Shown here piece after piece: positions 8,216 to 17,514 of a DNA stretch of 64,000 bases (position 1 is the stretch's first letter; each line of letters starts with the position of its first letter). This stretch comes from Ignavibacteriales bacterium. GTDB taxonomy: Bacteria > Bacteroidota > Ignavibacteria > Ignavibacteriales > Ignavibacteriaceae. A program made the translations under genes and the position numbers. Where the stretch lies: contig JADJEI010000001.1 in assembly GCA_016709155.1 (NCBI GenBank), positions 62,001 to 126,000 of the forward strand, read 5' to 3'. Under the pieces are notes generated by a model. That model saw nothing but the letters and a program-made list of their open reading frames with translations, had not been told where the DNA came from and did not search any database.

Positions 8216-9375
8216 ATAAAACTGTTTTTGTTCAAATATTATCAATGTATTTATTGGTTGGGTCATTACTCCACCCTATTAAAAGCCAGGGTTTAGATAG
8301 TTTATCCCATAACTTTCAGAGTAGCTCTTACGAAACGAAAAGTGGAAACAATGATCAAATTTCAAATCAGCGAAGAAACATTATTACTCAAACAGTAGAG
8401 CGTGTAAGCTCTGCGATAGTCGGAATCAATGTAACAGAAATTCGTCAATACCGGGACCCATTTTCAAATTTCTTTGACGATCCATTTTTCAGACAATTTT
8501 TTGGAAATCGTGGAAATAATAATCAGGAAGTTAAAAGTCTTGGTTCAGGTTTTATTATTTCTTCTGATGGCTACATAATAACAAATGATCACGTTGCTGG
8601 TAATGGCAGTAAAATTACAATCACCATGACAAATGGAAATCACTACGATGCGAGAATAGTTGGAACTGATCTGGTTTCTGATATTTGTTTGTTAAAAATT
8701 GATGAAAATAATTTGCCTTATGTTACTCTTGGAAATTCAGATGATATACTTATTGGGGAGTGGGTAATAGCTCTCGGAAACCCTTTTGGATTATTTGAAT
8801 TAAATGATCAGCCAACAGTAACAGTTGGAGTAATCAGTGCTTTTGGAATGAACCTCGAACCAATTGACGGGAGATTTTATCTAAACATGATTCAAACTGA
8901 TGCTTCAATCAATGGAGGTAACAGCGGCGGTGCATTGGTAAATAGTATTGGCGAAGTAATTGGAATGAATACTCTTATTTTCACTGCCGGCAGTCAAGGA
9001 AGCATAGGGCTGGGGTTTGCAATTCCAATAAATAAAATAAAAAAAATAATTAATGAGCTTAAAGAGCGTGGAGTAATTGATCGCGGCTTTGATATTGGGA
9101 TGAGAATTCAAGGCATTGATGAAGGAATTGCAAAGTACTATAATCTAAAGGATACCAAAGGCGTTATTGTTACACAAGTAATGCGCAACTCACCCGCTGC
9201 AAAAGCGGGAATTGAACCGGGTGATATTATTATTCAGGTTGAGAATTATAAAATAAATAATGAAAATATTATTCAAGGTGTATTTCAAGAATTTAGAAGA
9301 GATCAAACAATTAAGATTAAGCTTCTTCGAGAAACAAAAGAACTTACACTGCAAATGAAGTTGGAGAAAATTTAA
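8212..9375 (+). CDS. HtrA/Deg family serine protease with one PDZ domain
   Basis: This is an envelope quality-control protease. The 387-residue protein has an N-terminal hydrophobic export signal (residues 1-25) and a trypsin-like domain with the catalytic triad His127 (TNDHVAG), Asp157 (SDICLLKID) and Ser238 (GGNSGGALV). One C-terminal PDZ domain (residues about 295-385) contains GVIVTQVMRNSPAAKAGI and GDIIIQV. Residues 75-100 are a Phe- and Asn-rich linker with DPFFRQFFG, common in Bacteroidetes homologues. Only one PDZ domain is present, so it is closer to DegS or HtrA types than to two-PDZ DegP. It overlaps plsY by four bases and purB by one base. Confidence 0.92.
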   Translation: MNKTVFVQILSMYLLVGSLLHPIKSQGLDSLSHNFQSSSYETKSGNNDQISNQRRNIITQTVERVSSAIVGINVTEIRQYRDPFSNFFDDPFFRQFFGNRGNNNQEVKSLGSGFIISSDGYIITNDHVAGNGSKITITMTNGNHYDARIVGTDLVSDICLLKIDENNLPYVTLGNSDDILIGEWVIALGNPFGLFELNDQPTVTVGVISAFGMNLEPIDGRFYLNMIQTDASINGGNSGGALVNSIGEVIGMNTLIFTAGSQGSIGLGFAIPINKIKKIINELKERGVIDRGFDIGMRIQGIDEGIAKYYNLKDTKGVIVTQVMRNSPAAKAGIEPGDIIIQVENYKINNENIIQGVFQEFRRDQTIKIKLLRETKELTLQMKLEKI

Positions 9376-10676
9376 TGATTGAAAGATACACCCTCCCCGA
9401 AATGGGTAAAATTTGGACTGATGATTACAAATACAGCACCTGGCTTAAAATAGAAATACTCGCCTGCGAAGCAAGAGCATCTAAAGGTGATATTACACCC
9501 GAAGAATTAATTTTGATTAAAGAGCGATCAAAATTTGAAGTAAGCAGAATTATTGAGATTGAAGAGACTACCAAACATGACGTTATTGCATTCCTAACCA
9601 ACGTTGCCGAACATGTCGGGACAGCTTCCCGGCATATTCATTATGGAATGACTAGTTCGGATGTTCTCGATACTACCCTCTCCTTTCAAATTAAGAGGGC
9701 TGGAGAAATTTTAATGAAAAAACTTTTTGCCTTAAAGGAAGTTTTGAAAGAAAGAGCACTTGAGCATAAATACACTGTTTGTGTTGGCAGATCGCATGGA
9801 ATTCACGCAGAGCCGACAACAATGGGATTAAAATTCGCTTTATGGTATGAAGAGATAACAAGAAACATAAAACGGTTAGATCACGCTATCGCAGTTATTT
9901 CTGTTGGGAAAATTTCCGGTGCAGTGGGTACATTCGAACATCTTTCGCCGGATGTTGAAGAATATGTTTGTAAAAATTTGGGGTTGAAAGCCGCTCCAGT
10001 TTCAACTCAAATTATACAAAGAGATCGGCATGCAGAATTTATGACTACCCTCTCCATTATCGGAGCTACTCTTGAAAAAATTGCAATTGAGATTAGGCAC
10101 TTGCAGCGCACAGAAGTGTTGGAAGCAGAGGAGTTTTTTTCAAAAGGACAAAAAGGTTCATCGGCTATGCCTCACAAACGAAATCCAATTGTTAGTGAGC
10201 GAATAGCAGGTCTTGCACGAATACTTCGTGGGAATGCTTTAGCTTCGATTGAAAATGTTGCACTATGGCACGAAAGAGACATTTCACATTCTTCCGTTGA
10301 GAGAATTGCTATTCCTGATAGTTGCATCGCTCTTGATTACATGCTGGATTTGGCTGTCAAGCTTTTGAAAAACTTAATTGTTTATCCTGAAAACATGAAA
10401 AAGAATTTAGATATTACACGAGGACTTGTTTTTTCTCAAACAATTTTATTGAAACTCATTACAAAAGGGATGTCAAGAGAAGACGCATATAAATTGGTTC
10501 AAACTTGTGCGATGACTGTCTGGAATGATCAAAGTAAAAATCTAAAGGATGAACTTTTCCGGGACAGTGATGCAAGTCAAATACTATCTAAAAATGAAAT
10601 TGAAGAAATATTCAATTCGAAAAGCATGTTAAAAAATGTTGACATTATTTTTAATAGAACCATTCTGAAAGATTAA
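9375..10676 (+). CDS. purB: Adenylosuccinate lyase
   Basis: PurB removes fumarate from SAICAR and from adenylosuccinate in purine synthesis. The 433-residue protein begins MIERYTLPEMGKIW, carries the conserved HDVIAFL and GMTSSDVLDT regions, and the superfamily signature GSSAMPHKRNP at about residue 261. This form matches the PurB type found in Bacillus and Thermotoga. The start ATG shares its A with the TAA stop of the preceding htrA gene, so translation is probably coupled, although the two functions are unrelated. Confidence 0.96.
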   Translation: MIERYTLPEMGKIWTDDYKYSTWLKIEILACEARASKGDITPEELILIKERSKFEVSRIIEIEETTKHDVIAFLTNVAEHVGTASRHIHYGMTSSDVLDTTLSFQIKRAGEILMKKLFALKEVLKERALEHKYTVCVGRSHGIHAEPTTMGLKFALWYEEITRNIKRLDHAIAVISVGKISGAVGTFEHLSPDVEEYVCKNLGLKAAPVSTQIIQRDRHAEFMTTLSIIGATLEKIAIEIRHLQRTEVLEAEEFFSKGQKGSSAMPHKRNPIVSERIAGLARILRGNALASIENVALWHERDISHSSVERIAIPDSCIALDYMLDLAVKLLKNLIVYPENMKKNLDITRGLVFSQTILLKLITKGMSREDAYKLVQTCAMTVWNDQSKNLKDELFRDSDASQILSKNEIEEIFNSKSMLKNVDIIFNRTILKD

Positions 10677-10771
10677 TCCACCCACATAAAATTGCTTGCA
10701 TATTTTGTTACTTTGTTTTATTTACTTACTGAAACTTTAAAAATATTTTGAATTTTAAATCGGCAAATAAT

Positions 10772-12847
10772 ATGAAAAAACTTCTCATTGCCGCAATTGT
10801 CATAATTGCTGCAAATTTTTTAATAATTCGTTCATCACAAATTTTTACTAACGATAAAGATTCCTCTGATACTTCCAAGGTTGTACAGCCCGAAGAAATA
10901 TTTTCTCAAGAGAATCAAATAATAAATACAATATTATCACGCTATCATTACAACAAGTTTCAACTTGGTGATTCACTATCTTCAGTCATTTTTGATCGCT
11001 ATATCAAATCGCTAGACCCAAGCAGAAGTTACTTCCTCAAATCTGACATTGACGAGTTTGAGGCATTCAGATATAAAATTGATGATTTCTTAAAACTTGG
11101 TGAACTTAACCCTGGCTTTACAATTTTTAATCGTTTTAAAGATAGATTAAACGAGCGTATTGATTTTGTTCAAAATATTCTAAACGATGAATTTGATTTC
11201 ACTAAAGACGAGTATTATCAAATTGACCGCGAGGATGCCGATTGGCTTAATAGCAGTAATGATGCAAATGAAATTTGGAGACTTCGAGTCAAGAATGATG
11301 CACTAAATCTCAAAATCGCCGGTAAGGAATGGAGTGCCGTTAAAGAGACATTAAAGAAGCGCTATGAAAGTTATCGCAAGGCAGTGATTCAATATAACAG
11401 CGAAGATGTATTTCAATTATATATGAATGCTTATACTGAAGCGCTTGATCCGCATACAAATTATTTCTCACCAATGACCTCTGAAAATTTTAATATTGAT
11501 ATGAGTCTTTCTGTTGAAGGTATTGGTGCACAACTCCAAAATGAAGATGAATATGTTAAAATAGCTGAAATCATCCCCGGCGGTCCCGCAGCTAAAAGCG
11601 GGTTACTTTTAGCTGATGATAAGATTGTTGGAGTTGCTCAGGGAACCGACGGCGAAATGATAGATATTATTGGTTGGCGTGTAAATGATGCAGTGAAATT
11701 AATCCGCGGAGAAAAAGGCACTACTGTTCGATTATCAATCTTATCTGCTTCCGATGGAGTTAATGCATTGCCGAAGGAAATAACCCTCGTGAGAGAAAAA
11801 GTAAAACTTGAAGAACAGGCTGCAAAAAAATCAATGCTCGAATTGTTGAAAGACGGAAAACCCTACAGAATTGGAGTCATTACTATTCCAAAATTTTATA
11901 GTGATTTTGAAGCACAGCAGCGAGGAGAGAAGGATTATAAAAGTACAACTCGAGATGTTAAAAAAATACTTGCAGAACTAAAAGAAGAAAAAGTTGATGG
12001 CGTTATAATTGACTTACGGAACGATGGGGGAGGTTCATTAAACGAGGCAATTGATCTCACTGGTTTATTTATCAAAGATGGACCTGTTGTTCAGGTAAAA
12101 AACAGTGATGGCACAATTGAAGTCGGTGAAGATCCTGATCCGAATATTATTTATGATGGTCCACTTGCTGTTATTGTAAATAGATTTAGTGCATCAGCTT
12201 CGGAAATATTTGCAGGTGCAATTCAAGATTATGGGCGGGGATTAATACTCGGTGAGCAAACTTACGGTAAAGGCACTGTGCAAAATCTAATTGATCTTAA
12301 CAGACTTATGCCCGGGTCGAAAGATAAACTTGGTCAGGTGAAATTAACTATTGGAAAATACTACCGTATAACCGGTGGAAGCACTCAAAATCTTGGAGTT
12401 ATCCCGGATATACTTTTCCCTTCTGCTTTCGATGCTCACGAATTTGGTGAAAGCTCGGAACCAAGCGCACTTCCATGGGATCAAATTAAATCTTCGCAGT
12501 ATCAGATGTTTGGTGATTTTAAAATGAATTTATCCAAATTAAAATCTTTACACGAAGAAAGGATTAAAACCGATCCTGAGTTTGATTTCCTGCTTGAAGA
12601 TATTCAACTTTACAAAGATTCAAAATCGAAAAAATTAATTTCATTAAACGAAAAGATCAGACGACAGGAAAAAGAGGAATCCGACGAGCGAAGTTTTCAA
12701 AGAGAAAATGAAAGAAGAAAATTAAAAGGGCTAACTTTACTTAAAAAGGGTGAGGTTGATACAACAAAGAAAGAAAAAGAAAGTGATCCAATCCTTGATG
12801 AAAGCGGAAATATTTTGGTGGATTTAATTTCCCTTTCGATTGGATGA
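10772..12847 (+). CDS. C-terminal processing protease, Prc/Tsp type (S41)
   Basis: This periplasmic protease degrades or trims proteins from their C termini. It has 691 residues from the ATG at 10772; an in-frame TTG at 10748 is less likely because the signal peptide MKKLLIAAIVIIAANFL begins at the ATG. An N-terminal helical domain is followed by a PDZ domain (about residues 235-330, IIPGGPAAKSGLL) and the S41 catalytic core. The Ser/Lys dyad is predicted at Ser475 (FSASASEIFAG) and Lys500 (YGKGTVQ), 25 residues apart as in E. coli Prc. A charged Lys/Glu-rich C-terminal domain follows. A 71-base gap separates it from purB. Confidence 0.93.
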   Translation: MKKLLIAAIVIIAANFLIIRSSQIFTNDKDSSDTSKVVQPEEIFSQENQIINTILSRYHYNKFQLGDSLSSVIFDRYIKSLDPSRSYFLKSDIDEFEAFRYKIDDFLKLGELNPGFTIFNRFKDRLNERIDFVQNILNDEFDFTKDEYYQIDREDADWLNSSNDANEIWRLRVKNDALNLKIAGKEWSAVKETLKKRYESYRKAVIQYNSEDVFQLYMNAYTEALDPHTNYFSPMTSENFNIDMSLSVEGIGAQLQNEDEYVKIAEIIPGGPAAKSGLLLADDKIVGVAQGTDGEMIDIIGWRVNDAVKLIRGEKGTTVRLSILSASDGVNALPKEITLVREKVKLEEQAAKKSMLELLKDGKPYRIGVITIPKFYSDFEAQQRGEKDYKSTTRDVKKILAELKEEKVDGVIIDLRNDGGGSLNEAIDLTGLFIKDGPVVQVKNSDGTIEVGEDPDPNIIYDGPLAVIVNRFSASASEIFAGAIQDYGRGLILGEQTYGKGTVQNLIDLNRLMPGSKDKLGQVKLTIGKYYRITGGSTQNLGVIPDILFPSAFDAHEFGESSEPSALPWDQIKSSQYQMFGDFKMNLSKLKSLHEERIKTDPEFDFLLEDIQLYKDSKSKKLISLNEKIRRQEKEESDERSFQRENERRKLKGLTLLKKGEVDTTKKEKESDPILDESGNILVDLISLSIG

Positions 12848-12857
12848 TTAGATTTTT

Positions 12858-13565
12858 TTAATCTTTTATTATCTGCAGAAGAGAGTTTTTTGCAATTGGA
12901 AGAATTGTTGCTCTAAATGGCAATATTAAATTTGTCTCGCAAAGATATACTGCAGGATTTAGTATCTCATCATAAGTTCGTATAAAATCTGCAGCAAGCC
13001 TTTCGACCGATGATTCTACTAATTCGATGGGTATTGAACGAAGAAGAAGAAGCGATACAATTTGGGTTGGGTCGGTATCAATCCATTTAAAAATAATTTC
13101 ATATTTATAGATATAAAGTGATTCAGAATTTTGATCATCTATCAGAAAGTATCCTTTACCTCGATATTTTGCTGCGGGATTAATATTCTGAATGCGAAGA
13201 TTCTCTGTGACAAAATCTTCGATAACCTTTGCTTCCTCATGCAAATTTTTAAGCGACGGAAAAAACCACTCCGAAATTTTCAGATTCAGATCAGTAGTAT
13301 TTTGGCACTTAATGTTTGAAGAGTCCACTACACCCTTCGAAAAATTATCTCGCTGAATTTGTAATTTATTCGTGACAGTTCTGTCGAGTCCGAAAATATT
13401 ATTTTTTTCCAGCTCGATTAGAAATGACTCAACTTCGTTGATTGACGGATACAACTTCAAATGAGTAATGTCATCTTCCCAGATTTTCATCTTGTTCATC
13501 AAGCTATATACTAATGATTCTGGATCGGAATTGGTTTCAAATAATTGCTTAATAATCTGCTTCAT
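12858..13565 (-). CDS. Hypothetical protein
   Basis: This is a 235-residue protein with no signal peptide or membrane segment, and I do not recognise it. It is of mixed alpha/beta composition, with an acidic N-terminal part (SDPESLVYSLMNKMKIWEDD) and a C-terminal part rich in Ile and Leu. I chose ATG 13565; a TTG 42 bases upstream would add 14 residues. It converges on the Prc gene with a gap of ten bases. Base composition matches its neighbours, so it is probably a lineage gene rather than a recent import. Confidence 0.6.
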   Translation of the reverse strand: MKQIIKQLFETNSDPESLVYSLMNKMKIWEDDITHLKLYPSINEVESFLIELEKNNIFGLDRTVTNKLQIQRDNFSKGVVDSSNIKCQNTTDLNLKISEWFFPSLKNLHEEAKVIEDFVTENLRIQNINPAAKYRGKGYFLIDDQNSESLYIYKYEIIFKWIDTDPTQIVSLLLLRSIPIELVESSVERLAADFIRTYDEILNPAVYLCETNLILPFRATILPIAKNSLLQIIKD

Positions 13566-13699
13566 CGTAATTCTAATTTTTGGCTTGAATAGCAAAATTT
13601 GAACCAAAGATAAATTATAAAAAGCCGATTATTTTAATTGAAAAGTAAACGTAAAATTTTGAAATTGAAAAAATTACAGGTAAAAAAAGAAATGACTGG

Positions 13700-13733
13700 A
13701 AAACCGGGGAGATTCAATTAAAAAGAATCTCCC
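13700..13733 (-). terminator. Terminator-like hairpin after the aldehyde dehydrogenase gene
   Basis: The arms GGGAGATTC (13707-13715) and GAATCTCCC (13725-13733) form a perfect 9-bp stem with a 9-base A/T loop, 13 bases past the stop of the aldehyde dehydrogenase gene. The run that follows on the minus strand is GGTTTTCC, so the U tract is poor, but stem and position fit a terminator. Confidence 0.65.
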
Positions 13734-13745
13734 ATGAAAATAGTG

Positions 13746-15278
13746 TTAAAGCTCGAACTTAATGCCTTGTGCTAGTGGCAAAGTTGAACCAAAATTGATT
13801 GTGTTTGTTTGGCGACGCATATATGCTTTCCATGCATCAGAGCCTGATTCTCTTCCACCTCCTGTTTCTTTTTCTCCTCCAAAAGCACCGCCAATTTCCG
13901 CACCTGATGTACCGATATTTACATTAGCAATTCCACAATCAGAACCCCATGCTGAAAGAAATTCTTCAGCTTCACGCATGTTATTTGTAAAAATTGATGA
14001 GGATAATCCCTGCACTACGGAGTTTTGTAATTCAATTGCCGAAGAAACATTTCCCGAATATTTTATTAAATATAGGATCGGCGCAAATGTCTCTTCCTGC
14101 ACTATTTGAAAACTATTTTCCGCTTCAACAAGTGCGGGCATAACATAAGTACCTGATTCAAATCCTTTGCCGCTAAGAACTTGTCCGCCGAAAAGTAGTT
14201 TACCCCCCTCTTGTTTAACACGTTCGATAGCTTTAGTAAACTCATTAACTGCGTCCTTATCTATCAAAGGACCAACATGATTTTTTTCATCAAGAGGGTT
14301 TCCTATTCTTAAACTTGAATATGCCTTAACAAGAGATTCTTTAACTTTATCGAAAATACTTTCATGGATGATCAATCTTCTTGTACTGGTACATCTCTGT
14401 CCGCATGTTCCAACTGCACCAAATACTACTGCAGGAACAGCCATTTTCAAATCCGCATCGGGGCTCATAATAATTGCATTGTTACCACCAAGCTCTAGTA
14501 TTGATTTACCAAATCTTTTTGCGATAACTTGTGCGGCATGGCGACCGACATTAGTCGAACCTGTAACCGATATAAGAGGTATGTTTTTATCATTTAATAT
14601 TGTTTCCCCTATTGTAGATCCTTTACCAACTATCAAAGAAAATATACCTTCTGGTAAATTATTCTCTTTAACTACTTGCGAAACTATTTTTTGAGTGGCA
14701 ATAGCAGATAGTGGCACTTTTGATGAGGGCTTCCATAAATTTACGTCACCACAAACTGCAGCAAGCATTGCATTCCATGCCCAAACTGCAACTGGAAAAT
14801 TAAAAGCTGAAATAGTTGTAACTATCCCTAATGGATGATACTGATCGTACATCCGATGATTTGGTCTTTCTGATTGCATTGTGTAACCGTATAACTGTCT
14901 CGATTGACCAACTGCAAAATCACAAATATCAATCATCTCCTGAACTTCACCTAATCCTTCTTGTAATGATTTACCCATTTCGAAAGAAACTAATGATCCT
15001 AATTCCTTTTTATATTCTCGAAGTTTTAATCCTATCTGTCTTACAATCTCCCCTCTTTTTGGTGCGGGAATGGTTCGCCAATACTTAAATGCTTCAAGCG
15101 AAGTTTTAATAATATTGTTATAATCATTTTCCGATGCTTGATAAACTGAAGCAATCACTTCTCCATTTGCCGGAGATGAAATTGTAAGTTTTCCTTCTGA
15201 CATAGTATGATTCCATACACTGCCTGTTGATGAGCCAAAATTATTTTCTTCTATCCCGAGCCTTTTTAAAAAATCCAT
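13746..15278 (-). CDS. Aldehyde dehydrogenase, probable 2-aminoadipate-semialdehyde dehydrogenase (ALDH7 type)
   Basis: This NAD(P)-dependent dehydrogenase has 510 residues. The general base Glu lies in LELGGNNAI (near residue 262) and the catalytic Cys296 lies in [11 protein letters not shown]. The start MDFLKRLGI, the [14 protein letters not shown] segment and the ending are those of the ALDH7 family, which oxidises 2-aminoadipate 6-semialdehyde. A lysine 6-aminotransferase, which produces exactly this semialdehyde, lies divergently 800 bases away, with an Rrf2 regulator gene between. The assignment to lysine degradation therefore rests on family and on neighbours. Gene order suggests co-transcription with the regulator (18-base gap). 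Confidence 0.88.
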   Translation of the reverse strand: MDFLKRLGIEENNFGSSTGSVWNHTMSEGKLTISSPANGEVIASVYQASENDYNNIIKTSLEAFKYWRTIPAPKRGEIVRQIGLKLREYKKELGSLVSFEMGKSLQEGLGEVQEMIDICDFAVGQSRQLYGYTMQSERPNHRMYDQYHPLGIVTTISAFNFPVAVWAWNAMLAAVCGDVNLWKPSSKVPLSAIATQKIVSQVVKENNLPEGIFSLIVGKGSTIGETILNDKNIPLISVTGSTNVGRHAAQVIAKRFGKSILELGGNNAIIMSPDADLKMAVPAVVFGAVGTCGQRCTSTRRLIIHESIFDKVKESLVKAYSSLRIGNPLDEKNHVGPLIDKDAVNEFTKAIERVKQEGGKLLFGGQVLSGKGFESGTYVMPALVEAENSFQIVQEETFAPILYLIKYSGNVSSAIELQNSVVQGLSSSIFTNNMREAEEFLSAWGSDCGIANVNIGTSGAEIGGAFGGEKETGGGRESGSDAWKAYMRRQTNTINFGSTLPLAQGIKFEL

Positions 15279-15296
15279 GGTTTCTCCTTTAGAATT

Positions 15297-15713
15297 TTAT
15301 TTTGTTTTATCTATTATTTGTTTTAGAGTTAATGATTTCATTTTGTCTTCAATTTCGACTTGGATATCTGCGAACAGCTTGAGAAAGAAATCATTTAATT
15401 TAGCTGATCGCTCATTTTTTTGTATGTGCTCTTTATTTACATTCAAGTGAAATGCTTTTCTATCTTCGATAGCACAATAAATCTCTTGCAAATGAATATC
15501 GGCAGGATTCTTTTTAAGAACGAAGCCACCGTAGGTTCCAATGTTGCTTTCAATCATTTTAGTCTTCACCAGCAAAGAAAATATTTTACGTAGCTTAGAA
15601 GCGTTTATTCCAATACTTACTGAGATCTCTTGACTTGTTTTGCCAGCAGGGGAAGCTTCAGCCAGATAACATAATGCTTTTACAGTTGTTGAAAGTTTTG
15701 TTGATGCTGACAT
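15297..15713 (-). CDS. Rrf2 family transcriptional regulator without Fe-S cysteines
   Basis: This is a 138-residue winged-helix regulator. The N terminus STKLSTTVKALCYLAEA and the helix-turn-helix region SQEISVSIGINASKLRKIFSLL are typical of Rrf2/CymR/YwnA proteins, followed by the wing YGGFVLKKNP. The three clustered cysteines that hold an Fe-S cluster in IscR and NsrR are absent; the region after IEDRKAFHL has none. It should therefore sense something else, possibly a metabolite of the lysine route. It sits between the aldehyde dehydrogenase and the divergent lysine aminotransferase, and a perfect palindrome lies 15 bases upstream of its own start. Confidence 0.88.
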   Translation of the reverse strand: MSASTKLSTTVKALCYLAEASPAGKTSQEISVSIGINASKLRKIFSLLVKTKMIESNIGTYGGFVLKKNPADIHLQEIYCAIEDRKAFHLNVNKEHIQKNERSAKLNDFFLKLFADIQVEIEDKMKSLTLKQIIDKTK

Positions 15714-16087
15714 AATTTAATTTATTTGTTACAGTAAGTGTAACTAATGGACAATTGATTTCCAAATTAATTATTTAACCAATCATTTAGCCAATATTTG
15801 AATTGAGAAACTATATTAGACAAAGTAAAGTGCAATTTTTGACCAATTTCAGAAGGATCATTAAAAAAGCAATGGGAGCAGATTTGAATTTTCACATTAT
15901 CTTGCTTAAGTTGCTATTGAAATGTTAACAGTTTGTATGAAAATAAAAATTAAAAACTTCCAAAAAATTACAGGCAAAAAACTGCTTAGGAGTTATTTTG
16001 TCTCCCGATTCGAAAATTTATTCTAATTTTCTGCCTCCTCTCCGTTCTAATCTTTTTTTTCATTATTAAATTTTAAAGGATAATACC
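15714..16087. other. Divergent regulatory region between the Rrf2 and lysine aminotransferase genes
   Basis: This is a gene-free, AT-rich region of 374 bases. It holds the palindrome at 15728-15744, several TTG and TAnnTTTG-like strings that cannot be ranked by eye, and a long C/T-rich leader (near 16000-16070) before the aminotransferase. The AAAGGA ribosome site lies about seven bases before its ATG. No small gene is seen. Confidence 0.6.
15728..15744. promoter_or_regulatory. Candidate operator of the Rrf2 regulator
   Basis: GTTACA-GTAAG-TGTAAC is a perfect inverted repeat with 6-base arms and a 5-base centre, located 15 bases upstream of the Rrf2 start codon in the regulatory region shared with the lysine aminotransferase. 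Size and position fit a dimeric winged-helix binding site for autoregulation. No second perfect copy is present near the aminotransferase start; GTTAACAGTTTGTA near 15922 is only a weak partial match. Confidence 0.5.
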
Positions 16088-17452
16088 ATGTACAATAATA
16101 ATTATGATGAGGCTGTTATGGATAAATCAACTGTAATAAAACCAGAGAACGTTCACGAAACTTTAAATAAATATATTCTAACAGATGGTTTCCCGTTTGT
16201 TTTGGATCTAGAAAAAAGCTGCGATGTTCATTTAGTTGACAAGCTATCTGGAAACACCTACCTCGACTTCTTTACTTTTTTCGCATCATCCCCGCTAGGG
16301 TTAAACCATCCTAAATTAAATAGCCCTATTGTAAAAAAAGAACTGGCAGACGCTGCAGTAAACAAACCGTCCAATTCGGATATTTACACAACCCAAATGG
16401 CAGAATTTGTAGATACATTTGCGCGAGTAGCGATGCCTCCTTATATGAAACACCTTTTCTTTATTTCTGGCGGCGCCTTAGCTGTGGAAAATGGGTTGAA
16501 GGTTGCCTTCGATTGGAAAGTCAGAAAGAATTTCCTAAAGGGTTACAAAGAGGAAAAAGGTCAAAAGGTAATTCATTTTAAGCAAGCCTTTCACGGAAGA
16601 AGCGGTTACACTTTGTCTCTTACAAATACCGATCCGAATAAGGTTTTGTATTTTCCGAAATTTGATTGGCCAAGAATTACAAACCCCAAAATTACTTTCC
16701 CTCTTGAAAATAATATTGATCAAATTATTAAAGACGAGGAAGCAGCGCTTAGAGAAATCCAACAGGCGATCAAAAATAATCCTGATGATATTGCGGTTAT
16801 CATAATTGAGCCAATTCAGTGTGAAGGTGGGGACAATTATTTCAGAAAGGAATTCTTTTTAAAACTTAGAGAAATTGCGGACCAAAATGATATTATGTTG
16901 ATGTTTGATGAAGTACAAACCGGGTTTGGTATGACTGGAAAATTCTGGGCTTCGGACTATTATGTTCAACCTGATATTATTGCTTTTGGTAAGAAAGCTC
17001 AGGTTTGCGGGATAATGGTTTCCGATAGAGTTGATGAAGTTGAAGATAATTGTTTTAAGAAATCAAGTAGAATCAACTCCACCTGGGGAGCTGATCTTGT
17101 TGATATGGTCAGATCAACTCACATACTTAGAATAATTGAACAAGAAAACCTGATAGAGAATTCAAAAGTGTTGGGTGAATATCTTTTAAATCAATTATAT
17201 AATCTGCAAGCAAAATACTCAAACTTAATTCAGAATAGCCGCGGACTTGGATTGCTCTGTGCTTTTGATTTTAGAACAGGAGAACTAAGAGAAAACTTCA
17301 AGCAATACTGCCTCGATAATAAACTTATCATACTTGGTTGTGGTGAAAAGTCAATCAGATTCAGACCACCACTAAATGTAACTCAAAATGGTTTAGATGA
17401 GGGCTTGAATATTATTGAAAAAGTTCTCAATTTTATGTCATCAATAAACTAA
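16088..17452 (+). CDS. lat: L-lysine 6-aminotransferase
   Basis: This PLP enzyme moves the epsilon-amino group of lysine to 2-oxoglutarate, giving 2-aminoadipate 6-semialdehyde. The 454-residue protein follows the actinobacterial Lat pattern closely: FTFFASSPLGLNHPKL, NKPSNSDIYTTQMAEFV, HLFFISGGALAVENGLK and FDWK. The cofactor Lys is near residue 302 in IAFGKKAQVCG and the PLP-contacting Asp lies in LMFDEVQTGFG. The divergent aldehyde dehydrogenase would complete conversion to 2-aminoadipate. In other bacteria Lat may serve catabolism or secondary metabolism; no antibiotic genes are seen here, so catabolism is favoured. Confidence 0.93.
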   Translation: MYNNNYDEAVMDKSTVIKPENVHETLNKYILTDGFPFVLDLEKSCDVHLVDKLSGNTYLDFFTFFASSPLGLNHPKLNSPIVKKELADAAVNKPSNSDIYTTQMAEFVDTFARVAMPPYMKHLFFISGGALAVENGLKVAFDWKVRKNFLKGYKEEKGQKVIHFKQAFHGRSGYTLSLTNTDPNKVLYFPKFDWPRITNPKITFPLENNIDQIIKDEEAALREIQQAIKNNPDDIAVIIIEPIQCEGGDNYFRKEFFLKLREIADQNDIMLMFDEVQTGFGMTGKFWASDYYVQPDIIAFGKKAQVCGIMVSDRVDEVEDNCFKKSSRINSTWGADLVDMVRSTHILRIIEQENLIENSKVLGEYLLNQLYNLQAKYSNLIQNSRGLGLLCAFDFRTGELRENFKQYCLDNKLIILGCGEKSIRFRPPLNVTQNGLDEGLNIIEKVLNFMSSIN

Positions 17453-17469
17453 ATTAATAACTACTTGCA

Positions 17470-17504
17470 CGATGCGGCTCCGACTAAGGAGCCGTTATCG
17501 TTTT
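17470..17504 (+). terminator. Rho-independent terminator after lat
   Basis: The arms CGATGCGGCTCC (17470-17481) and GGAGCCGTTATCG (17488-17500) pair over 11 bp with small bulges and a 6-base loop, followed by TTTT. It lies between the lat stop and the rsmI start. Confidence 0.85.
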
Positions 17505-17514
17505 AAATATAATT

